Both the position numbers and the translations under genes were made by a program. Under the pieces are notes generated by a model. That model was not told the DNA's origin and searched no databases. It saw nothing but the letters and a program-made list of their open reading frames with translations. Shown piece by piece: positions 9,371-20,774 of a stretch of DNA of 53,500 nucleotides (the stretch's first letter is position 1; each line of letters opens with the position of its first letter). Source of the DNA: Mesostigma viride (Eukaryota > Streptophyta > Mesostigmatophyceae > Mesostigmatales > Mesostigmataceae); assembly GCA_009746045.1 (NCBI GenBank), contig RPFO01000392.1, positions 2,837,681 to 2,891,180 on the forward strand, written 5' to 3'.

Positions 9371-11396
9371 AATGCAGGTGGCTGAGCCCTGTCATCTGAG
9401 CCACGAGCCACGAGCCACGAGGTAGCCATGGCTGTCGGAGCTCATAACTTTCACGTTTGAGCACCGACTTCAGCTGTGAATATCACAATCACTTTGTCTT
9501 TCTTAGACGCACATGCTGATATAATTTTCCGAAGCTATAACGCACTATACGATGAGCAAACGCCTCTCGACGCAACGCAGCCTGGCGGCTGCGCTCAGCA
9601 ATGAAAATACGTCTGCAGCCCCGGCTGCAGCTTCGCCAACCGGCCCAGAAGGCAGCGGCGCCACTAGCCAAGCTCTAGTGGTCGCCCAGCCCCCGCTGGC
9701 CGCCTCGCCAGCAGCGTCGCCTGAACCCAAGCGCAGTCGCCCTGCCGAGCCGACCTGGGAGGAGTACGGCTTTGACGCTGGCCAGCCAGCCCGGCTTTTT
9801 CGACAAGCTCAACCCCGACAGGATCCTGAGCTACGTGTTTTTCGGATCGTATGCCTCGCTTCTCGAGATGTGCAAGCAACTCTTCCATCAGGGCCGCCTC
9901 ACCGATGCTTTCCAGAGACGCACCCACAACTTCGACCAAATCCTCCAATGCCGCCGCCCCAACCTTCAGATTCGCGTCCTTTTCTCCCTCCTCGGCCGCT
10001 CCCTCGAGGAGCTTTGGCCCCCAAAGCCCCTCACCACCACCTTAACCGAATCCTCCATCCGCTCACTCCTCAAGGAGGCCCTCGAGCAGCACGTGGCCCC
10101 CATCGCAGCAGATGTGGCGGTCAGTGGGCAGCACGTTGGCTGCCGAGCTCCCCCTCCTCTCCACCGCCACCTCCACCATCTCCACCGCCACCTCCACCCT
10201 CCTCGCCTCCTCCACCGCCACCACCTCCACCTCCGACGCCATCACCGCCCAGCTCCGTGACATCGACCAGCGTCTTAAGGACAACGCCATTGCTATCGAG
10301 GTTCTGCAGAATACCGCAGGCCTCACCGCCCAGGCGGTGAAGGACATTGCCGCCAAGCCAGCCTCGGCTGGCCTGGCCGGCGATGCTCCTCCCATCACCA
10401 CCTGGGCGGACATGCTTAAGCAACATACCACCTCCACCACCTCCGCCGTCGCAGCCCAGCTTCAACGGCAGACGCTTGACCTCCGCGAGGAGGCCGAGCT
10501 CGCCAAGCGCAGCCTCAACGTCATTGTCAAGAACTTCAAGATGGAGGAAGGTGAGAATTCCGAGAAGCTTTTGCGTGCGTTTGAGAGAGAAATCCTTGGT
10601 CGCATGGGCCTTAACGGTGAGATAGAGCTGGCTGCCCACCGCCTTCCCCGCGCGCGGGGTAAGGCAGGGCCGCCCCCGCTCCTCCTCACCTTTAAGACCC
10701 CGGCGGACAAGATTTCTTTTCTCAGACGCCGCAAGCGGCTCGAGAAGACTCTCTTCACCCTTGATGACGACTTGACCCTGGCGCAGCAACAGCGGCGACG
10801 GGAGCTATGGCCGACCTACCTCCAGCTCCGGCAGACCAAGGCGGGGCAGCCGGTGTACTGGAAGGGGGCGGCCATCTACGTCGGCCACAAGCCCTGGCAG
10901 GCGACCCCCCCCCCCCCGCGGCCCCAGCGACTCCAGACGCCCCAGCTTAGGGGAATACAGCAGTAGTAGTGCAGAATAGATAGACCGTGGCCATGTACAT
11001 GTACGCCTCCTAGAGGCACTATCTCAGCTAAGCCCTGCGCTTTATTTAATCATGTACATGTGTGCCTATGATGTGCCACACTCCAGACGATGCCTAGCCT
11101 TATTTAGTAATGTTGTGCCCATGCAGGGAGTCACTCTCTGCTGAGAAGCCATGCCATAGCTCTTGTATAGCCATGATGATCTTCCCCCTCACAGGCATGC
11201 TCCCCCCCTTACCCGGGCATAGCGTGATAGACCATGAGGGTGCGGGTGCCCTGGTGCACCTAGAGCAAGTGTTGTTTACATTCCCACCCTTGCAGGAAGT
11301 AGCTTAGAATGTATTATAGGCTCATATGCCCCTTCTCAGGGCTATGTGCTACATATACTCCCAACGGAGTTATGTTCCTAATTAATTAATTAATTA
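9371..11396 (+). mobile_element. ORF1-only LINE-like element, complete copy 1 (2026 bp)
   Basis: Bounded by an exact 11-bp TSD, ATACTGAAACG, at 9360-9370 and 11397-11407. It has a 5' leader, one ORF1 reading frame (9552-10966), a 3' UTR of about 430 bp, the terminal hairpin CTCCCAACGGAG at 11358-11369 and an AATTAATTAATTAATTAAT tail. No endonuclease or RT sequence is present, although both ends are intact. The copy at 45912-47906 has the same layout. It must borrow enzymes in trans, most plausibly from a LINE with the same 3' end. It lies within the TA-flanked MITE. Confidence 0.85.
9552..10966 (+). pseudogene. ORF1 of the ORF1-only element (L1 ORF1p-like), two frameshifts
   Basis: The start ATG at 9552 opens MSKRLSTQRSLAAALSNENT, a Ser/Ala/Pro-rich N-terminus. 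A frameshift near 9770 leads into FFDKLNPDRILSYVFFGSYA. A second near 10120 leads into a Thr/Ser-rich stretch, a probable coiled coil (DIDQRLKDNAIAIEVLQNTA and QTLDLREEAELAKRSL), then an RRM-like unit with strand NVIVKNF, strand PPPLLLTF, and a basic C-terminal domain FTLDDDLTLAQQQRRRELWP. Coiled coil, RRM and C-terminal domain in that order is the organisation of L1 ORF1 proteins, trimeric RNA-binding chaperones that coat element RNA. The long intact third frame suggests fairly recent inactivation. Confidence 0.7.
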
Positions 11397-11624
11397 ATAC
11401 TGAAACGTATGATTCTACTAAAACATACTTTTCTGTACTTTGAACTTGGAATGCCAAAACCCTATTCGGCCCAACCTAAGGCGTGAACTCAACTTAAGCC
11501 AGCCCAACTTCAGGCGTGAATGACTGTAAATCAGGCACATGCAATCACACAGACCATGGAGACATTCAATAGGATGCGTTCAAAATGTATTAAATTTGCA
11601 TTAACAATAATCCGGAACGGCTAT

Positions 11625-11629
11625 TTACA
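11625..11629 (-). terminator. Poly(A) signal TGTAA of LHCII gene A
   Basis: TGTAAATAGCCGTTC on the minus strand about 30 bp after the stop codon. TGTAA is the usual chlorophyte polyadenylation signal. The same string follows LHCII gene B. Confidence 0.7.
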
Positions 11630-11659
11630 CCAACTGTGGAGAGATGGAAGTCTGTGGAT

Positions 11660-12644
11660 TTAGACAGACTTGTTGATCAGGCCAACCAGGCCAGAGGAGG
11701 TGGCGTAGGCGAAGCCGTTGTTGACGAAGGGGTCAGCCAGGTGGGCATCCAGGTTCTCGACTGGGCCCTTGCCGGTGACGATGGCCTGGATGAAGTAGCC
11801 GAACATGGAGAACATAGCCAGGCGGCCGTTCTTGATCTCCTTCACCTTGAGCTCGGCCAGGGTGTCGGGATCATCGCCCAGGCCAAGTGGGTCGAAGGAC
11901 CCGCCGGGGTACATCTTGTCACCGGCCTCACCCAGGGGGCCGCCACCCACACGGTAGCCCTCAACCAGGCCCATCAGCAGAGCCTGGATGAAGACGGTGG
12001 CGATGATGGACTGGGCGTGCACCAGGGATGGGTTGCCCAGGTAGTCCAGACCGCCCTCCTGGAAGATCTGGCCACCAGCCTTGAACCACACGGACTCGCC
12101 GAAGTTAATGCCGGAGTACTTCTCCAGGGCCTCGGGCAGGAAGCAGCCGAGCGTGCCGAGCATGGCCCAGCGAGCGTGCATCAGCTCGATCTCGCGGTAG
12201 GCGGCGAAGGTCTCGGGATCAGCCGACAGGCCGACGGTGTCCCAGCCGTAGTCACCGGGGTACTCGCCGGTGAGGTAGGATGGCACATCGGTGAATGGGC
12301 CGAGGAAGGTCACACGGTCCGGGCCGTAGAAGGGGGAGTCAGGGGTCGCGGACTTGGTGCGGCGGGCCTCAACAACGGTGTTGATCTTCTTGGCCTCAGC
12401 CTTCTGGGCCGGCTGAAGGATAAAAACAAACAAGGATGAGTAAAGGAACAGGCATCGGTCAGCCTGGAAGCTTCACGAAAGGATCAAGCAAGGGTTGCTC
12501 ACCCCGAACCGAAGTGACAAAATGACTTCTGATGGTAAGCTCCAACAACCTCATCAAGAAAGATACAATGGTCAAGCACGCAGAGTAACTTACAGCCACA
12601 ACGGCGGCTCCCAGGAAGGTGGAAGAAGCAAGGGCGGCAGCCAT
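11660..12644 (-). CDS. Major LHCII chlorophyll a/b-binding protein, gene A
   Basis: Two exons: 12644-12594 (17 codons, [17 protein letters not shown]) and 12412-11660, separated by a 181-bp intron with GTAAGT and CAG borders. The product is 267 residues, the normal precursor size. It is an antenna protein that binds chlorophyll a, chlorophyll b and xanthophylls in the thylakoid membrane and feeds photosystem II. Visible signatures are FYGPDR (about 45-50, the LHCII trimerisation-type motif), ELMHARWAM (about 93-101, first chlorophyll-binding helix, ExxHxR), a middle helix near [20 protein letters not shown], and EIKNGRLAM (about 209-217, third helix, ExxNxR). The Ala/Ser-rich N-terminus is a plausible chloroplast transit peptide. 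Nearly identical to gene B at 40764-41761. The symbol is left blank because Lhcb/Lhcbm paralogues cannot be told apart here. The antisense open frame is an artefact of GC-rich codons. Confidence 0.95.
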
Positions 12645-12770
12645 GTTGTTGAGGAAGGTGGAGTTGAGGGTTGGTGGTGCCTTGCCAGGTGGTGTGCACG
12701 AGTTTATCGATAACTGCGGCAGGCGACGCGAGGTTACGGCCCGGAAGTGGATTGCGCATCAGGACTCGCC
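12645..12770 (-). promoter_or_regulatory. 5' leader and upstream element of LHCII gene A
   Basis: Upstream of the ATG the minus strand shares GGCACCACCAACCCTCAACT, CGTGCACACC and GATGCGCAATCCA (the last at about 12760-12748) with gene B, in the same order and at similar distances, while sequence between them has diverged. GATGCGCAAT lies about 107 bp before the ATG. Conservation suggests a 5' UTR and promoter element. No TATA box was identified. The region from 12770 to 13173 shows nothing else. Confidence 0.45.
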
Positions 12771-13173
12771 GATAGACGTGCAAAAATTGAACACGTGGCT
12801 TGAAAGCCGCACAAGCGGATACGGAAAGCTTCGTTGTCCTGACGTCCAGATAGGGTTGGGTAACAAGAGCCTGCTTGTTGCACCCACTGCCTGGCTCTGG
12901 CACCATTGACCTTACAACGCTGACTGTGGTTCAATACGGCCTTGACGGTCAAAAGTAGAATTATGATCAGATGTCGTTTGTTGAGCACCGTGAACCGCGT
13001 ACGGAGGATCGTGAGCTCATGATTTAGGACGAGCAGCAGGACCAGCAGTACGCTGGACCGCGGAACTGGGACGTTGTCGAATCTTAGCAGGGCTTAGCAG
13101 GGATTAACTACTGGCTATATTCGGAATAAACGTACACCTATTTTTTTCCGGTGAAATGGGTGTTAGTTTATCT

Positions 13174-13366
13174 GGCGGAGCCAATTTTCGGAAGAACCGT
13201 TAGGTTCGCCAGAATTGGCGAAGCTTATAAGGCCGTACACGTGAGAAAACATAGGAATAGGGGATGAAAATCCGTCAATCCATCCATCCATACATACATA
13301 CATCCACCGAATTTGTCCCGAATTTGCAAGCATAAGGGTGAGGTTCTTCCGAAAATTGGCTCCGCC
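13174..13366. mobile_element. 193-bp MITE with perfect 25-bp inverted repeats
   Basis: Positions 13174-13198 (GGCGGAGCCAATTTTCGGAA…) are the exact reverse complement of 13342-13366. Internally there is a second hairpin, TTCGCCA-GAAT-TGGCGAA, and CATCCATCCATACATACATA-type repeats. No clear TSD flanks it. Superfamily unknown. Confidence 0.65.
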
Positions 13367-13491
13367 GTAGAGTTTCAACGGGCAAGTTGCAAACACGCAC
13401 GTTACTTGATTTCCATATAACAGTTAAGGTGACCCAGGTATGCCAGAAATAGCCTGAAATGCCTAGTTGTGCCTAAATTGGGTTGCCCGCA

Positions 13492-16445
13492 TTAATAAGG
13501 CGCGCCCTGCGACCAAGGTAGCCATTGTACTGTAGATATATCGTCATCCGGCATACGTGTAAAGACCTGGTTCATGCCCATGAGTGCATGGAAGACTTCC
13601 AGTGGGCTGGGGGTGTCATTGTTAGGGCCCGGGTCCCATACTTTGTGTTGTTCCGTCGCCAGGAGCCAGTAACGACGCATAGCCAGGTTCCAAGATGAGA
13701 TAAACCGGCGGACCACGGCACCTCTCGTGTACGCGGCACGTAACGTGAATACGGTCTCGTTGCGAACTTGCCATATGGTGTGAAGCATCGTCGTGCGTAG
13801 CCATATCCATGCCATCTGGTTGGCTGTGAGGCTCGCGTCCCGTAATCCCGTGATGCCGAAAATAACCGTAGATAGTGTGACGGTGGTGGGGGGAGCTGTA
13901 ATAGCCATCCACTTGGCCCATATACCCAGCAGCCATTGCCAAACCCCTGCGAGTTGGCAGTCCAGAAATCTGTGCTCAATTGTTTCATCTGGAAAGTTGC
14001 ATAAGCACGCCGCCGCGTGGGAGTACCGGTGGTGCAATTGGGAATTGACCCCGATGGCCCGATGCATAAGCAGGTGCTGGACGTCGGTGGCCCGTTTGTC
14101 AACCAATGGGTGATCAACTGCCAAGGTAATGTTCTTGATCCAGGTGTAGCCCGGCCACTCGGGGTGCCAGCGCAGGCGACCCGGGTGCATCCTATGATTT
14201 TTATGTAGAAGTAGCCGGTATCCCCAGTCTGCCGTGTACTCGAAAAGGCACTTCGTCATGGGGGTGCCGCCAGATGTGAGGACCCACCCAAATTCTAGCG
14301 GGTCTAGAGCAAGCGTGTCCAGTCGCCCCTTGCCAACATGTAGCCATGTGGTGTCGCGTATCACTGTGGTGGGGTCCAGGGGTAACATGCACGCCTGTGA
14401 CAGTGACCACGGGACCACTCGAATGCGGTGACATTGAAATGCTGGAATGTAGGCGTACGATGTAATCAATTTGCCGAGAAGTCCTTGACCGTCGGGTGTC
14501 TCCTGGAGCAATTGTATGGTAACGCCCGTCGACGCGACCGCAACGATGCAGCCCTTATGTATGGACGTGTCGCGATCCGGGTAATAGCTCACCCATTCCC
14601 CGACTTGTAGGGGTTTGCGTGGGGTTGTCATGAGGGTATGCCATCCTGCGGGAATTGCTTGTAGAAGGTTGTCCCAAGCTGGTCGGCTGGGCATGTTTGC
14701 GATCCACGCACTGATTTCCGTGTATGTTAGGAGGCGATATCGGTCACCGTCAGCCGCGTATAAATCGATGATTCGCGTAACCGGCGGGTTGGCCGTCAAA
14801 AAGCCCTCATATGGGTTGCGGCCGCTTAAAACACCAAACACATTATGCTCACTATCGCGCAGCAAATCATTGAAATATAATGGTTGGCGTGCCACCTCTT
14901 CCCGCGTGGTAGGGTGAGCAATTCTGTCCGGTTTTAGGTTCTTATAACCTTTCCACATACGTGCCCAGTACCATGATAAGCCTTTATACGAAGTGAGCGC
15001 ACATGTAAGTATTGCTGCCCCCAAGTGCCATGATGTACCATTGTTGTGGGTATAGGTTGTGGCGAAAGCTTCTTGTGCCAACATACAACCAGGGTGTGCG
15101 TTTACGCCTATGAAAGCGGTTAGGATCTGTTTGGTGTACACTGACCATAAGCGCCACTCCATATTATGTAAGCCCAAGCCTCCTTGAACCCATGGCATAT
15201 AGGACATGTCCCGATCGATCCATCCCGGCACCGTGTGTGTTATGATACCCTGCTGTTTCCAAACAAAATTGCTGCCGATTCGTTGGATGATCTTGGTGGT
15301 GTACTCGTTAGGTGGGTGACCTTGGCAGTAGTAGAGCACTTTGGAGAATAACATTTGGTTGGTGATGAGGACCCTGCCCCGTAGGCTGAGACGGGGAACC
15401 GCTGCCCATCTTGATGCCGCTTGGAGCATGCCTGTGAGTTTGCCACTGTGTGTTGTGTTGTCATACAAAAAGGTGGGGTGTTCAGCAAGACGTCCATCCA
15501 TAGTGCAGCCGATAGGGCAGTTGTGTAATAGGTGGTGACCGTCTGGCTGGACCCATGTCACAGGCAGATTAGGGAGTGATAAGCGGGGGGAGGATCCTCT
15601 CCCGATGTGCAGCCCCGTGGACTTTTGCACGTTACACCGCTGTTGAGAGGCCATAGAGTATGTCGTGATATTCTCCATGATAGCATGCACATCGGTAGTG
15701 GAGGTACAGACATTAGTGGTGTCATCAACATAAGCAGTTTGGAACAAACCTCGCGGTTTACCTTGGATGGGGAAGCCCCTGATCCTGTTGTCGCGAGCGT
15801 GCAAAAAGAACAGCCCGGCATGCGCAAGAAGAAACAGGAGCGGGGACATGCAGTCGCCTTGTGGGAGTGACCTAGAGCTAGTGCCTGTGCGTGAGAAGTG
15901 CCCGTTTAGGAGTAGGGTCCATGAGAGCGATTTAATCATACCGATGGTGACATGTGTGAAAGTGCCCCAAATCCGAAACCGCGCAATGTCTTCTCGAGGT
16001 AGTCCCAACACATGCGGTCAAAAGCTTTTTTGAAATCCCAGAATAGTATGATGCCGAGTATGTTGTGGCGCCACGCTTTTTCCACTATGTCCATAAGCAT
16101 GGTAATGCTATCGTTTATGTGTAGGTTAGCGCGGAAGCCGACTTGTTCCGGACCGATTAGGTCGTCGAGTACTGTGTAAATGCGTAGTTGTAGTATTTTA
16201 CTGATGATTTTGTACGCAACCGTGAGTAGTCGTATGGGACGGTAGTTTTGCCATTGAGTTTTAGACCCCTTTTTAAATATGAGGATTAGTGCGGTTTCTG
16301 CCCAGTTGCCAGGGACGATACCTGTGCGCCATACTTCGAGGACGCATTTGTAAAAGCCGGCAGAAAGGTCGGGCCAAAACTTCCTCCAAAATTCTACAGG
16401 GATGCCGTCCACGCCGGGTGCACTGCCGAGTTTGATTTTGAGCAT
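13492..16445 (-). pseudogene. L1-like LINE ORF2: reverse transcriptase and zinc knuckle
   Basis: RT motifs in order: GSAPGVDGIPVEFW and NYRPIRLLTVAYKI (early motifs), GIILFWDFKKAFDRMCW (motif A, first catalytic Asp), SLPQGDCMSPLLFLL (motif B), FQTAYVDDTTNV (motif C; YVDD where LINEs usually have FADD). A one-base shift near 15972, within a GGGG run, separates motif A from motif B. The 839-codon final frame then stays open to a C-terminal CxC…H…C segment (CLCNFPDETIEHRFLDC), typical of zf-RVT domains of plant L1-like elements. Two small lesions in about 4 kb indicate a young, only recently inactive copy. Inference: one-base loss from a five-G run. Confidence 0.85.
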
Positions 16446-17545
16446 AGCAGCATAGCAGCCTGTGTCTCAGCTTGTGTGGGTGTCTGATCTAGTTCTTGCT
16501 GCTGCGTGGTGGTGAGGCGCCGTGGTATCGCCTGAAGGACTTGGTGGATAGCTTGAGGTGCTTGAGGGTGCGGTTTACTTCGGAATAGCTTCGTAAAATA
16601 TTGATGACCGCTGTTTAGTATGGAATGGGTGTCGGTGTGGATGCCCTGGTCGTCGTGAATTTCAGTTATCAGCGTGTGTGTTCGTTGCTTGGGGAGGAGT
16701 GCAAAATATTCTTTATTCATTTTTTCCCCCGTTGTGTGCCACCAAAGGTTTTCCGCATCTATGGCGTTAGCGTGTCTTTCGTATCGCAGTTTGTCCAAGG
16801 CTAGCTGGGCTTGTTGCATTTTCGCCATGTCATAAGTAGTGAGTGTTTGCTTAAGTTGTAGACGGTTGACAATACGTTCGTAACATCGGTATTCATGGCC
16901 TTTCTGTTGTCTAAGCTCAGCAGTGTATTTCTTGGAAAGTTGCAATACATGTTGTAGGCCGGCTTGCATCCATCGACAATGATCGGTATAGTGAGGGATG
17001 CTGGCCACCCACTCTCGCCAAAAAGCTTTTACTTGAGCCGTGAATGTTTGATCCCTCAATAAGTCTCGGTTGAAGCGGGGGATACCGGGTCCCCGCGTCG
17101 GTGGGGTGTGGTGCGTTAAGGTGATAATACAAGGGTAGTGGTCCGAAAGAGTGATAGAGCGATCTACCCTAGCATGACATACAAGGTCCGCCCAAGCGTG
17201 CGTGGCATAGATTCTGTCTAGACGGCGTGTGATGCGGTGACCGTCGCGTGTTGCAAGCCAAGTGTGGTCGTTGTCCCTGGGGCGCAGTAGGTCGTGTAGG
17301 TTAAGCTCTAGTAGCTGTTCGTGAAAGGGGTTTGTACGTGATTGAGGGTGCGCCGCCATGTCTAGATTGAAATCACCCATCAATATGACCTCCAGGCCGT
17401 GGGAAATCATGGCGAGGATCATCTGAAACATGTCTTTGAAAAAATTATGTTGTTCAGCTGGGTCGGTTGTGGCGTAAATTGAAAGAAGGTACCCCTGCTT
17501 GCTACCCCAGGTGATGTGCTGTCGTACCCAGCGGCCAACGTACAC
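16394..17545 (-). pseudogene. L1-like LINE ORF2: endonuclease and linker
   Basis: The 383-codon open part contains VILMGDFNLDM (catalytic GDFN), ITRRLDRIYATHAW (RxDR-like, product-site motif) and ITLSDHYPCII (SDH histidine), all EEP-endonuclease motifs that nick target DNA in retrotransposition. It is followed by an alpha-helical linker before the RT. At 16440-16455 an 8-bp tandem duplication (GCTATGCT twice on the minus strand) throws the frame. With one copy absent, AAML would run directly into KIKLGSAPGVDGIP in the next open frame. N-terminal strands of the domain are lost. Confidence 0.85.
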
Positions 17546-17558
17546 CTATTTACCTGGA

Positions 17559-19839
17559 ATCTTAATGGAATCAATCATCTTCTGGATACACTTCATACTA
17601 AAGAATCAAGTTCTTCTGTCGGCAAAGTGGTCAACAAGTGCGGCAGACAATCTGGCTCTCGAATCGTTTGCTAGGAATCACCACGCTGTTGTACCAACGC
17701 GGGTGTATCCAATTATGCATGCAACCGTACATGTCCCCGCTGAGTATCTTTGGTTCTTGTCTGTTGGTGATGGCATTCTGTTCAGTGTCCTAGCCCTCGG
17801 CCTTTCCAAATTTAAATTTTTGCTGCCCATGCCTGGCCCATGTGCGGCCTGCGGCGTGGGCAACAACAACCGACAACCGACAATGAACCGACAACAGCAA
17901 GGGCGAAAGTATTGAAAGTACTGAAAGTAAAAGAAAAAATTGAAAATAAAAGTGAATGTAAGGTAATCACGTGCATGCAAATTGGAGGCTATGGCGGGTG
18001 CGGACAACATCATGATTGGTGTATCGACGCATGAATTGGTTCCATAAATTGTTGCGGCATGGTGTATACTGGTTTCAGTTATGCAGTTGCACGCGGGTGA
18101 CCTCAGTTTAGCCGTTTCAATATGATGATAGTGCTCTATAGCGGCCATACTTAGCCGGCGGTCGGCACGCGACATCTATGATTGAGGCGCATGAATCATC
18201 TCGCCGAGCTGGTTTTTGTTCGGTCATGCCGAATGACGCGCGTTCATTGCCCACTGAAGGGGGTGACGATGAAGCTAGCACTAGTTGGTTCCCGCTGTAT
18301 AATCATCGTACTATATTTCGCAATGACTAACTCTCTTACCATGTAATTCGATCATTTCTGGAGGAGCCAGTGCTGAGGAACCGACCCTAACCGACGGACG
18401 GGGGGGGCACGGATGAAGGAACGCGACTGAACAGACAACAGGCAGAGAGGACGGAGACGGCAAGCGGCAGACTGAAGCTGCGAGACATTTTCGCCGTTGA
18501 GTCGGACTGCGGTGATGAGTCGCACCGACATCCCCGAACATCCATATTGGCCGCTAGCGGAAGTCTTAGCTTGATAAATATTGGCTAGCGGAAGTCTTGC
18601 AGTATCAAGGAGACAACCAGCGCAGTATACTCATTATCAGGTGGCTGCTACTTTCTCGAGGGAAGTGGACGCCAGAAACGGCGAGGTCGAAAGGGCCGCC
18701 GGAGTTGTAGTTCCTCGAGGGACAACGGGTGCTGGGGGTGCGCTTCTTCGAGAGAGAATTCCAGGCATTGCGACGATGTTCAAGATAGTGGACGGCGACG
18801 CCCAACCTGAAGAGCCGCCCAACTTGGTCTGAAGAGCCTAAATTGCTACTTGTGCATGGACGGACGCGGCCCGGTTCAGTCGGGAACACTGACACCATTG
18901 TTGTCAACCCTGCTAACACTCGCCAGTCTATATTGACCGACCATTCCGGGATTCAAAGTCGAAAAACGGTCCACGGAAATGGCCAAGAAGACCTCGGTCC
19001 ACAAGGCCAGCTGGCCCGGGCTTGCAAGCTTACAGGCAGACAGATAGCTTGAGAGCACTTAGTTGTGAGCACCTTCACTGACGGAGAGCACGTAATCGAT
19101 GACTAGAGCACCTATTTGTCTGCTCCGGGATGGATGTGAATACGAGTACCCCAGTCCTGGTCAGTGTTTTTTTTAGTGGCGATATGCCGCCAAATGTGGC
19201 GGTGTGGCACTTTTTTTGGCAAAATGTGGCGGTGCCATCCACTTTGACAGGGCTCCCAAGAAGCCACAATTTGGCCGTGCTGTTCTACTTTGTAGTTTTG
19301 TTTCGCCACAGGCCGTGCCCGAAGTTCACTCTAGTACAGGTTACGCCACAATTGGCGGTGTCAGCCGGTCTTGCGGCCGGCGTTCCGTCACAACAAGCCT
19401 CCCTAGTACTAGAATACTACTATGAGTACTGAGTGCCCCGATAGTACCACCGATACTAAATATATCCGGCCCTCGATACTATAGATTCTCTGCTGCCCAT
19501 GTGCGGCGTGGGACACAACATCAACATCAACAACAACAACAACTACGACTGACTTACTGACTGCATAGTGCATGTACGTAGAGCCCGGCCAAGTGCCAAG
19601 TGGCAAGTGGCCCGCTGCCAGAGACCGGAGTGCACTCATGTGCAGACTGCAGCTTGTGTGCATTTTCACTTTTCAGGCTTCAGCTGGCTGGCGGCCTCAC
19701 CGGCCTGGCGGTGGCGCCTCAGTTATTAATAAGTCACTCGCCACTCGCCAGCCATACAGTACTGGATTGACTAATGTGTTTCGACTTTCGGCACTAGTTA
19801 GTAATAGCTAGTAATCGTTGAACATTGTTAATTTACCAA
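17559..19839. other. No gene recognised
   Basis: Intergenic sequence between the LINE and the TIR elements. TGCTGCCCATG…GTGCGGC…GCGTGGG followed by CAAC repeats occurs at 17821-17885 and again at 19491-19545, a weak dispersed similarity. A 23-bp DR1 terminus (TATCAAGGAGACAACCAGCG) sits at 18603-18625. Small GTGGCG/CGCCAC hairpins lie around 19170-19230. Open frames are short and have no motif I know. Confidence 0.4.
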
Positions 19840-20302
19840 GTACACCCTCCGCATTGGTAGTTTTAATTCAGTTCAGCCAAAAGGCCCTTCGGAATTAGCG
19901 TTTTATTGGTTGAAAGTGCTACTGTGTCCGCCCAATTAATTAATTATTAGTTTGTTTGTTTGGTTACCGAACAACCGTTGAACTGGCTGCGAAATTTAAT
20001 AATTCTTTGTTTGTTGACTTTGTTCTGTATAACCCAGCCGGATGCACTGCTCTTACGGCTAGGAAAAGCACATTTTTCAGCCAGAAATCATATTTCTTTG
20101 TTTGTTAGCGAGAAAGCTGCACACGTGACAGTAAAATAATATTTATTTACACTTTCTTTGTTTGTTTGGTAGCTTCAAAAACTACAGTTCACTACACTCG
20201 GGAATTAGTTAATTAAAATTCTTTTGTTTTATTTATCGTTTGCAGCTGGTCGGCGCCCAGCCTCATAATTATTTAGTAAAACTACCAATGCGGAGGGTGT
20301 AC
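19840..20302. mobile_element. 463-bp TIR element, copy A
   Basis: The left end GTACACCCTCCGCATTGGTA (19840-19865, 26 bp in all) is exactly repeated in inverse at 20277-20302. The interior is AT-rich with CTTTGTTTGTTT runs and TTAATTAAT blocks and has no ORF. No TSD is evident. The same ends occur in the neighbouring element at 20346-21775. Confidence 0.7.
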
Positions 20303-20649
20303 GCCCGCCACCGATGCCTGAGACGGAGACGCTCGCCGGCCTTGTGTACACCGCCCGCATTGGAAGTTTTAACTAAATAATTAGCTTCTGGAAAATGTTC
20401 TGGCTGAAAACCATAAAAAAAACAAAAGAAAATTAATTAATTAACTCCGGGGGCTGAGGACTGGACTCAACAAACAAACAAACAAAATTAATTAATTAAC
20501 TCATGTGGGCTCTGGGTATCACTGACCTCCACTGACTCTAGCCTATAGATGGCCGCCGAAGGGGGGCCGCCGGGCCGGATTGCCGGCCGAATTGGGGACG
20601 GCGTGTACGATATCTACCAAACAAACAAAAGAAATTTATTAATTAAATA

Positions 20650-20774
20650 CAGTCATTCCCGCGTTAAGTTGCGTTTCTTAAGGTTGCGTTCCCGCGTTAA
20701 GTTGCGGCGCCGAAGTTTGGGGGGCGACCGCAACTTAAGCATGGAGGCCATCGCAACTTAACGCGGTAATGACT
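20650..20774. mobile_element. CAGTCATTC hairpin element, copy 1
   Basis: Starts TA|CAGTCATTCCCGCGTTAAGT at 20650 and ends with CGCAACTTAACGCGG and a decayed TAATGACT at 20774. The interior has another inverted pair around GGCGCC. It shares the CAGTCATTC-CGC end and TA flank with the MITE at 9272-11526 but is a distinct lineage. It may form the left end of one larger element with the copy at 21511-21594. Confidence 0.6.

Larger units (their letters stand above)
9272..11526. mobile_element. TA-flanked MITE interrupted by an ORF1-only element
   Basis: The left end CAGTCATTCACGCCTTCAGT (9272) mirrors the right end, which reads inward from 11526 as CAGTCATTCACGCCTGAAGT. TA dinucleotides flank both ends (9270-9271 and 11527-11528). 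Without the nested insert at 9371-11396 and its duplicated TSD the element is about 220 bp. TA duplication and CAGT ends fit the Tc1/mariner/pogo group (inference). No transposase. Confidence 0.7.
13492..17558 (-). mobile_element. L1-like LINE, 5'-truncated, near-complete ORF2
   Basis: Minus-strand non-LTR retrotransposon with endonuclease, reverse transcriptase and a C-terminal zinc-knuckle region, in that order. The open region begins just after an in-frame stop near 17558, where the first endonuclease strands are missing, so the copy is 5'-truncated. It does not share the CAAC-loop 3' hairpin of the LINE-A/B/C group and carries a different RT. I could not identify a poly(A) tail or TSD. 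Confidence 0.85.

Noticed and set aside
11636-12439. 267-codon plus-strand frame over LHCII gene A (and its counterpart at 40991-41881)
   Set aside because: It is the antisense of a well-supported LHCII exon. GC-rich codons leave the complementary strand open.
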